Of a stretch of DNA of 64,000 nt, positions 56,509 to 64,000 are shown in pieces. Positions within the stretch are counted from its first letter, which is position 1. Each line of letters begins with the position of its first letter. Source of the stretch: Pogonophryne albipinna (Eukaryota; Chordata; Actinopteri; Perciformes; Artedidraconidae); contig CM053256.1 in the NCBI GenBank assembly GCA_028583405.1, forward strand, positions 9,241,210-9,305,209, in the 5' to 3' direction. Under the pieces are notes generated by a model. That model had not been told where the DNA came from. It saw only the letters and a program-made list of their open reading frames with translations, and searched no databases. The position numbers and the translations under genes were made by a program.

Positions 56509-57201
56509 CTGTTGGACATGCCTAACGTTTATGTCAAGCGATGTAACACTCTGAATCCAGCGTCTCTTATGCCTTTGCCTGAAGACGGTGACGAACACGA
56601 CTGTGTTGCCGAACTTCGCATTGTGTGCACACCTAGACCTGACTTAAAGGACGTTCCTCTAACCAACGCTGACTTCATTTTGTATGTGGATGGGTCTGCC
56701 TCTCGCGACCAGGGGGGCACTAATCGGGTGGGGTTTTCTGTTGTTTCAGATTCTGCTGTACTCCATTCCGGCCCGCTTCCATGTCACCTCTCAGCACAAG
56801 CAGCAGAGCTCATCGCACTAACTGAGGCCTGCACGGTTGCAGAAGGCAAAACCGTGACTATATACACTGACTCACGTTATGCTTTTGGGGTAGTACATGA
56901 TTTTGGGGCTATTTGGAAGTGTAGACAATTTCTGAAATCTGATGGCAAACCAGTACTTAACCATGTACTAGTTGCAGGCTTACTAGGCGCCATTCTGCTC
57001 CCATCTGAAGTTGCAGTCTGTAAATGTGCCGCACACACAAGCAGTACAGACCAAGTTTCCCTAGGAAATGCGTCTGCTGACTCAGCCGCAAAGGCAGCTG
57101 CTCTAATTCCTCTCGCACCTCACGCACACTCATTTGTAAAAATCCCTACCTCCTCCTACACGGACAAAATGTCAGTGGAAGGCTGCTGGGGCTGTTTTTA
57201 A
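56509..57201 (+). pseudogene. pol: Retroviral RNase H region
   Basis: The frame resumes after the transposon. It contains DFILYVDGSASRDQ (first aspartate), AQAAELIALTEA (glutamate), VTIYTDSRYAFGVVHDFG (second aspartate) and LGNASADSAAKAAA (last aspartate), in the usual spacing of retroviral RNase H. The enzyme would degrade RNA in the RNA:DNA hybrid. The frame ends at 57199-57201, so it is separated from integrase by a stop. Confidence 0.85.
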
Positions 57202-57277
57202 CCCAACCTCCAGCATCTGGGTTGGTCCAAATTCCAATCCATGTCTCCCAAGACATTTCTTCCCTCATTTCGCTAAA

Positions 57278-58299
57278 TTGACACATGGGTTAGATCATGT
57301 GTCAAAAGGAGGGATGTTAGAAGCTATCAATCAGGAATGGTTCACAAGGGGGTTCACAGTAACAGCTCAAAAGTACTCCGAGGCATGCCTAATTTGCATT
57401 ACGCAAAATTCTGGTAGACCAGTAAAGGTTACAGGACCTGGAGCACATCCACCTCCCACCAGGCCATTTGAGCACCTAATGCTGGATTTCATTGAGCTTA
57501 GCCCATCAGAGGGTAAGAAGCACTGTCTTGTGGTGGTTGACATGTGGTCCAAATGGGTTGAAGCTTTCCCAGTAAAGGCACAGACAGCAAATGCTGTGGC
57601 AAAGGCACTACTGAGGGAAATCATTCCTAGATGGGGACTACCAGACAAAATTTCAAGCGACAACGGTTCACATTTTGCTAATGAGGCCATTACACAGATA
57701 GGAGAATACCTGGGCATGGACATCAGGAAGCATTGTGCGTATCATCCACAGAGTGGGGTGCAGTGGAAAGAGAGAACGGCACAATCAAAAATAAGCTAGC
57801 AAAATGCTGTGCAGACACAGGTCTGTCATGGACACAAGCTCTGCCCATTGTGCTGATGTACATGAGAATGAGGAAAAGAACGCGGAGCCAACTCAGCCCA
57901 TTTGAAATCCTTTTTGGGGCTCCTCCACAGATTGGACTCAAGGCTCCAGGATGTCCTCTTCCCTCCACAACGTTATGTGAGGATGCTATGTTGTCATATT
58001 GTGTTAATCTGTCATCCACTTTAGCAGATATCCGACGTCAGGTAGCCACAGCCTTACCTACCCCTGCCACTGGTCCACTTCACCATCTCCAACCCGGCGA
58101 CTTCGTGCTGGTCAAGGATTTCCGGAGAAAGAGCTGGAAATCCAATCGTTGGCAAGGTCCCTACCAGGTGCTTCTCGTCACTCAGACAGCGGTCAAGGTC
58201 GCCGAGAGAGCTACGTGGTTCCACGCCAGCCACTGCAAGGTCGTAGTCACAGGACAGGAGAAACGGGAGGAACAGACGACAACAAGTGACGTGTCCTAG
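57278..58299 (+). pseudogene. pol: Retroviral integrase, frameshifted
   Basis: The N-terminal zinc-binding part ends in CLIC (57391-57405). The core has LMLDFIELSPSEGK (first Asp), KISSDNGSHF (second Asp) and, about 35 residues on, YHPQSG. The catalytic Glu segment (VERENGTIK) falls in a second frame that opens at 57733, so the frame breaks at about 57755-57770. The C-terminal DNA-binding part has LQPGDFVLVKDF and NRWQGPYQVLLVT, a GPY-type domain seen in gamma/epsilon-like viruses. The frame ends at TAG 58297-58299. Confidence 0.87.
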
Positions 58300-59127
58300 T
58301 CACCAACGAAGAAACAGACGACAACAAGTGACGTGTCCTAGTCACCACCAGCACCACACTCGCACCACATACACCAAACCTCACACGACCCACACGAGGT
58401 GCCACAAGCGAGTGCCAGCTGAGCGGTTTCATATGCCTCTGGTTCCTCGTTTGACGTGCTCTCCGTGTGCGGGGCCTACTTGTCCGTGTCACCAACTCGA
58501 CCAAGTTGTTCCGTATATAAGAATGGAGCATCCACGCCACGTGATGAGAGCTCGCATGGAAAGACGACTACGCAACCATTCCCAATGTGGGAAGTGCGGA
58601 TGCTACTGGAGAGCCTGGACAATTTTGGAATGGTTCCTCGGCATATTTGCCATGATAGTTATGATAGGACTAATCCTATATTTCATGCGTCCGTGGCCAG
58701 TATGCGGCCGCCCATCGGCCAGGGTCGAGGTGTCTAAAAGATACATGGGAAAGGCAGGGCGAACCACCTGGGCAGAAGGGCTAGTCAAAACGGGGATTGG
58801 GAACATCACTCTAAGGGATGGGGAAGATAGCACAGTACAGTTAAACCCGTGCGACTACATGCATTGCGCCGACTCTAAGAAACTGGGGTGGGCGGACGCC
58901 TACATATGCTATGTCGAGAGCGACAGTCACACTGCCACTCACTGCTCCGGGGGATAGACTTTCGTTTTATGGACCACCGCGCACACCGATTGGGGTTATA
59001 CACTATGGGATGACAAAACAAACATCAAAGGGAGATTGTCCATCTCCAAGGTCAATTCATCGAGCCCCGTTATCCTGTTGCAACTACAGGCTGCCCAGAT
59101 ATCAGACAGGGGTTATTATGTTGTCTG
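58286..59127 (+). pseudogene. env: Retroviral envelope 5' part, truncated
   Basis: The frame from 58286 to 58957 has a long basic N-terminal leader of ~110 residues, then a membrane segment (WFLGIFAMIVMIGLILYFM) followed by cysteine-containing ectodomain-like sequence. This is a plausible env leader and surface start. Env-like sequence continues to about 59127 in changed frame and stops where a repeat begins. The transmembrane subunit and fusion region are absent. The assignment rests on position after integrase and the leader/membrane layout, not on a clear env motif. Confidence 0.6.
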
Positions 59128-59846
59128 TATCAGGGTTTCCGTTAGCCGGTATTTACCGGTTTTTAGCTGGTCAAATTGAATAAAAACCGGTAAATTCAAA
59201 ATCTGCCGGTCAAAATGTCCGATGCTCCGATCGATTGGCCGCCGGTCATTATCGGCCGATATTCACTCTTAATAGTTTAATCTGTGCTCTCTATAAAGGC
59301 CGATCAGGAGAGCTGGATCTGATCGATATGGACATAAACGCGAGTGAAGTGTCACCGGACGCGAGAGAGAGATCAGATCAGCTGCTGAGTCTGACCTGAA
59401 GCCCCGCCCACTGTTTAGCGCGCTGCATGAGAAACTGACGGGCTGTCAGGAGAGAGAGGGAGGGAGAGAGGAAAAGAGAGGATCCGTTTCTCCCGTGTTA
59501 TTATTCAAAGTTAATGTAAACTTTTGAATAATGTACTTTATCTACTACAAGTAGTTTCTTTGAATGTAATAATGATGTTGTTTGTTGTTTGTGGAATCAT
59601 TTATTGAAAAATGAATCTGAATTTTTCGATCTGTTACGATTATAAACTGAAGCAATATAAAAATGACTCCCATTAACTGAGTTTTAAACATCAGCATATC
59701 CGGTCCTAGTCCGGTAATTACCTGCTAACGGAAACTCTGCTACACAATTCTTATTATTATTATTGAAACATGACCGGTAAGTTTCAAATGTGTCCGGTAA
59801 AATAAATTCTGTTCGGACATTTGACCGGCGAGAAAAAATGGGAGAC
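59128..59846. mobile_element. CCGGT-rich repeat replacing the end of the retrovirus
   Basis: It begins CAGGGTTTCCGTTAGC. The matching inverted end GCTAACGGAAACTCTG lies at about 59724-59740, after which further CCGGT-containing sequence runs to 59846. TTACCGGT and GACCGG motifs recur throughout. It lies between env and a 5'-truncated 3' LTR. No clean target duplication was found, so the insertion was accompanied or followed by deletion. Confidence 0.65.
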
Positions 59847-59978
59847 CTGTGAGACCTGTGTCTTCGAAGCTTCGAATAAATAACCAGAAAGACAACTTTG
59901 CTTGTTTCACCATTTATTGTTGATCATTCTGACTTATGTATCTCCACAGTATTGATTGAGTCTAATATTTGCATAACA
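59847..59978 (+). mobile_element. Endogenous retrovirus 3' LTR remnant (132 bp)
   Basis: It matches the last 132 bp of the 5' LTR (51451-51582) with three substitutions by eye. All of U3 and part of R are missing, as is the polypurine tract. It ends GCATAACA followed by the ACAC target duplication. Confidence 0.9.
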
Positions 59979-59982
59979 ACAC

Positions 59983-62095
59983 CCACTTTTCAAGCACCTA
60001 CGCCCTGGTTTTTTCATTTTTCTTTATTTGTTCTCTCCGGAAAAGCTTACACAATGTCAGAGGGTGTATTCATAAAGCTTCCTGGTACAAAGAGTTTTAC
60101 CTTGTGACAAACCTATAAGAAAACTCTCAAAAGGATGATGTTTTATAATAAAAGTTGCCCTTGCAGTTAAGCTGAGACCCTGCAGGTAAAAGTTATTTAT
60201 AGAGTACCAATCTTTGAGAGAGCTTCTAAGGTGAAAACTAGATTCATTTTAAAAGACTAACAATGATCTTATTAAGAGGAGAAAAGGGCAATTACACAAA
60301 GAGGTAGGATACATATTCTCCAAACTATATGTAACAATGAGTAATGAAATAGATGAAATACCAAAATAACCAGCATGGTTTATAATCCTAAACAAACCAG
60401 CAACTATCAGCATTAGAATAGGCCACTGTGTTTCAACAACCTTGGAGGCTACATACTAACTATGGCTCACAATTTATTTAACAGAGGAGTTAATTACCTT
60501 AGATAATATTCATAATTACACCAAGTCTGAATAGGGACACAAATGCTATTACCTCAGTGTACTCTTTTGAAACACTTTCAAAAATGTATTTTAATCACTT
60601 TTCTATTATTAACATGTTTACTTTATGTTTTCTGCTTGTATTCATTGATTTCATTCATTTATGTTTCAATATCTTGACTGCAGTGAACTTTCCTTTTGTT
60701 ATTGCGTTATTTTTCTGTTTGTACGTGACACACTTTATAAACGTTGTTTTTTCTTCAGGGCCAATATCGAATTGAAGTTTCAGAATAATATCCTTCGCTA
60801 GTCAAACTAGCACATTTGGCCTCGCAGGGTGCATCCCAGTACAAAGTAAATGACTACATGTAAAAAACCCTGACAGGCATGCAGGTATTGATAGGTGCCT
60901 GCATGCCTGGTATCTGTCAGGGTTTTTCACAGCAAGGCTAAAGAGTTTATAAAACGACTAACTAAGGAGTCTCTCTTTATATTCTAGTCTATTTTAGTTG
61001 ATTCATTGATTGTTCTAATTATTGTTTTTATGAAAGAAGCAAAACAGTAGTAACATAACTTAACATTCTCTGCATCATTTTGCTTATTTTATTATTATTT
61101 TTCTGACATCTGCATTACTTGCAAATTGGTCCTGCGACAAAATCTGTAATATTTGTTGTTCTGTTTCTTATTGCACTATTTTTATTTAATTAAAAAATGT
61201 GATGTCCTATATCATGTTGCATTGTTGGAGGAGCTTGGGACTTAGGTTTTCCATTGCCATATCTACACTGTAGCTACTGTGCATACTGTATGACAATAAA
61301 GCCTTTGAATCAAGTTTTTTGAAGAAGTTCTAGCACACTAAAATTCAGAGGTGAATATCGTATACTTGTACACTTCACTACATTTATTTGATAACTTTAG
61401 TTACTTTGCAGATTCGGATTAATGATAATATATATTCTATAAAATCACTTAAATGAGAATTTAGTTACACCTGGATAAAGTACACAAGCTACCCAGCGCT
61501 AAATACAGTAATTAAACATAGTTCCACATTTACCAGCTGTGGTAATCATTAATACATATAATCATAACACAATATTCTGAAATACGCCCACTCGCCCTCT
61601 CAGGTCAGCTGATCACCTGCTCCTGAATGTACCCAGGCCAGAACCAAGCTAAAGCTCAAAGACCGTGCTTTCGCTGCTGCGGCTCTTAAACTGTGGAACG
61701 CTCTGCCGCTCCACATTAGACTTCTACACTGTCCGTTTTTCAATCTTAAGTCTTAAAACCCACCTCTTCTCTTAGCGTTCTGCACTTTGTTGCTTTTTAA
61801 AATTGTATATATTTTTACTACATGGCTGATATTTGTATTCTTGTTTATTTGGTATTCTTACTATTTATTTTTTGTTTTGTGAGCTGCAATGTGTAATTTT
61901 TTATTTATCTGTACAGCACTTTTAGGATAGATCTCTTAATTATGAGCCAAGAGATATTTTTTAACATGTTCTATGGCTTTTCAGAGTAGGCTCTAAATAA
62001 TATTTAATAACGCATTTTAAAGAGAGGGCTGGCTGTAGGAGTTCTCACAATATCTCTTTGGTTTAATAACACACACAAACAATTATACAATGTGA
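59983..62095. repeat. S100-array spacer between the retrovirus and copy 5
   Basis: Collinear with 33176-35290. It shares the same state as that spacer (no L2 insertion at the 27893 position, the same AGCGCTAAATACAG variant at about 61495). It contains the hairpin at 60862-60927. No gene seen. Confidence 0.87.
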
Positions 62096-62247
62096 CAACA
62101 TTTATTTTTGTTAGTTAACATCTGATATTAGAAATCAATGATTTATGCTCAAAGACAGCACCTTTCAGGTTATTTAAGCTAACATAAGAACCCATCAATG
62201 ATTTATTTGTGTTCACTCAGAACACATGATAATGACATGTACTGTAT

Positions 62248-62623
62248 TCATGACATCATTTCCTTGAGTATCACCATTAAGCATCCGACAAGCTTGATAT
62301 ACTCATTGAAAGAAACTTGTCCATCATTGTCCCCATCCATGCCGGCGAAGAATGCCTTCAACTTTTCTGGGTCCCCCTAAAGAGATAAAGTCCACAGAAG
62401 TTTTTATTAGATTTTAAAACATAATTTTTTTTAAAGTGGCATACACAGATCTATATTACAATCGTGCTCCATATTTTTTACTTACGACCATATCAGGAAT
62501 CTCCGTGGTGAGCATATCACGAAGTTCTGCCTTGCTCATTGAAGTGTTGTCTCCGTCTGTTCCAGCATACTTATAGAAGTTCTTCATCAATACTGCCATG
62601 GCCCCCAGCATGCTTTCTCCCAT
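62248..62623 (-). CDS. S100-type EF-hand protein, array copy 5
   Basis: Minus-strand S100 gene of 88 codons, exons 62623-62486 and 62376-62248, a recent duplicate of copy 4. Visible differences are T for P after GDN in the pseudo-EF loop, G for R at position 2 of the canonical loop (DGDNDGQVSFNE) and YIKLVG for YIVLVG just after it. All calcium ligands are present. The first exon ends at 63512, a TATA box is at 63586-63593, a poly(A) signal is at 62101-62106, and the L2 fragment is in intron 1. The gene looks intact. Confidence 0.9.
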
Positions 62624-63224
62624 GTTTGCTGAAACGAAAAAATACTGTTGACTGTGTAGTTCAGTGTTTATTTATTTATAAATGGATTCTTGGAGCGTGC
62701 TAGGATCAAGATTCTTACTGCCCAACCATCATTTGTCTTGTGAACATTACTGATTATTTGAAAACGGTGGGTTAAAATCTTGCTCATCTTTTCTTTAAGG
62801 GGTAATTACTAAATGTACCCTTGGTTTTGAACAACAGACATGATAAAGTCATGTTTGGGTGGGGCAACAGAAAAGCTCATTCGTGATTTGGTGTGGTCGG
62901 CAATTCTGCATCTTTCCAAAACAATTCAAGGCAACCAAACACATCTAGTCTGATTTCCAGACTCCTTTACGTGTTGTTCCTCCTTCATTTCATCTCAGTT
63001 TCTCCTACCTTTTGCATGACTTTTCAAACAACTTTGCATTTTCAAATTGACAGAATTCCCACAATTTGATGAATGTCACTATAATATGTAAATCAGAGAA
63101 TTGCTATAATCTTTCTACGCATTGACATTTAAATCCTATACATAGCACTAATAAAACATAATGCTACATTTTAGATATCAACTATTTAGACAATTCAAAT
63201 GCACAATGGTTAATGATTCATTCC

Positions 63225-63480
63225 GGCGCAGACTGAAAACTCATCTCTTTCGACTCCACTTCGAGCAATAAAAACGACTAACAAAGCACTTATATACTAA
63301 TAAAGGGCTGGCTCATCTAAAGCCAGTTGAGTAGCACTTGAAATGTTTTGGCTCTACGTATGAAAACCTGAGTACTTATATGATTCTGTTTTCTTCAAGT
63401 TTGTATCTTCTTGGTCGAATGCACTTATTGTAAGTCGCTTTGGATAAAAGCATCAGCTAAATGCAATGTAATGTAATGTC
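63225..63480 (+). mobile_element. 5'-truncated L2-type LINE end in intron 1 of S100 copy 5
   Basis: The same insertion as in copy 4 (36421-36674), at the same site, with a few substitutions. Confidence 0.8.
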
Positions 63481-63511
63481 TAAATGGACTTAAAGAAAAA
63501 TGTTCACTTAC

Positions 63512-63605
63512 CAAATTCAATGAAAGCCTGAGTAGGTAGAGAGGATGGAAGAGTAGGATTTGTGAAGAGATCACGGACACCTTGGTTTATATAGAGAGGT
63601 TGACA
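63512..63605 (-). promoter_or_regulatory. S100 copy 5 core promoter and first exon
   Basis: A TATA box (TTTATATA on + at 63586-63593) with the uninterrupted flank GGTTGACACACCACTTTTC upstream, as in copy 4. Confidence 0.8.
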
Positions 63606-64000
63606 CACCACTTTTCAAGCACCCACGCCCTGGTTTTTTCTTTTTTCTTTATTTGTTCTCTCCGGAAAAGCTTACACAATGTCAGAGGGTGTATTCATAA
63701 AGCATCCTGGTACAAAGAGTTTTACCTTGTGACAAACCTATAAGAAAACTCTCAAAAGGATGATGTTTTATAATAAAAGTTGCCCTTGCAGGTAAGCTGA
63801 GACCCTGCAGGTAAAAGTTATTTATAGACTACCAGCCTTTGAGAGAGCTTCTAAGGTGAAAACTAGATTCATTTTAAAAGACTAACAATTATCTTATTAA
63901 GAGGAGAAAAGGGCAATTACACAAAGAGGTAGGATACATATTCTCCAAACTATATGTAACAATGAGTAATGAAATAGATGAAATACCAAAATAACCAGCA
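63606..64000. repeat. Start of a further S100-array spacer, cut by the window edge
   Basis: Collinear with 36800-37195 and the other spacers, so the array, and perhaps more S100 copies, continues beyond the window. Confidence 0.85.

Noticed and set aside
57367..57723. Antisense frame of 118 codons over integrase
   Set aside because: It is a shadow of the integrase coding strand, where all motifs lie on +.
19346..62623. Parvalbumin as an identity for the EF-hand genes
   Set aside because: Length of 85-88 aa, a pseudo-EF hand followed by one canonical EF hand and the two-coding-exon layout fit S100, not parvalbumin with its two canonical loops and about 109 aa.

Overview
The window is vertebrate nuclear DNA, almost certainly from a teleost fish. 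It holds spliced genes with GT-AG introns, many 8-bp-duplicating hAT-type DNA elements, L2-type LINEs and (AC)n repeats. The combination of snx27 with clustered S100 genes matches the S100/SNX27 neighbourhood of human 1q21 (established knowledge). The species cannot be named from sequence alone.

Layout. 1-503: last coding exon of an alpha-7-like nicotinic acetylcholine receptor subunit (+). 504-6675: mostly unremarkable intergenic DNA. 6676-16754: a complete snx27 (sorting nexin 27) gene on the minus strand, 13 coding exons whose phases join correctly. One of these exons looks like an in-frame cassette and one intron is GC-AG. Intron 1 of snx27 carries three short DNA transposons, two with perfect 8-bp target duplications.

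From about 17 kb to the end lies an array of five S100-type EF-hand genes: copy 1 on + (CDS 19346-19703) and copies 2-5 on - (24670-25030, 29305-29665, 35445-35820, 62248-62623). All share a TATA box, a non-coding first exon, a start-codon exon carrying the S100 pseudo-EF hand, and a last exon carrying the canonical EF hand. Copies 1-3 (85-86 aa) form one protein type and copies 4-5 (88 aa) another. Shared spacers show that the array grew by unit duplication. Mobile elements with empty sites in sister units date the steps: a solo LTR about 10 bp from the TATA box of copies 2 and 3, L2 fragments, hAT MITEs and an endogenous retrovirus.

Between copies 4 and 5 the array is interrupted by a roughly 6-kb near-identical tandem duplication (37811-42975 versus 43831-50250). 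Each copy carries a decayed SAMD3-like gene fragment and a foldback element split by another DNA transposon. One copy also took an L2 LINE. Next comes a defective endogenous retrovirus (50819-59978): complete 5' LTR, primer binding site, broken gag/pro/pol/env, a DNA transposon inside pol, and a 3' LTR reduced to 132 bp.

I found no wholly new type of system. The most informative features are the mosaic ancestry of the S100 units, promoter-abutting LTRs in two paralogues, two ~930-bp hAT MITEs that carry tRNA-like A and B boxes, and a templated short insertion with microhomology. All identities come from reading the sequence and remembered family features; no search was run.
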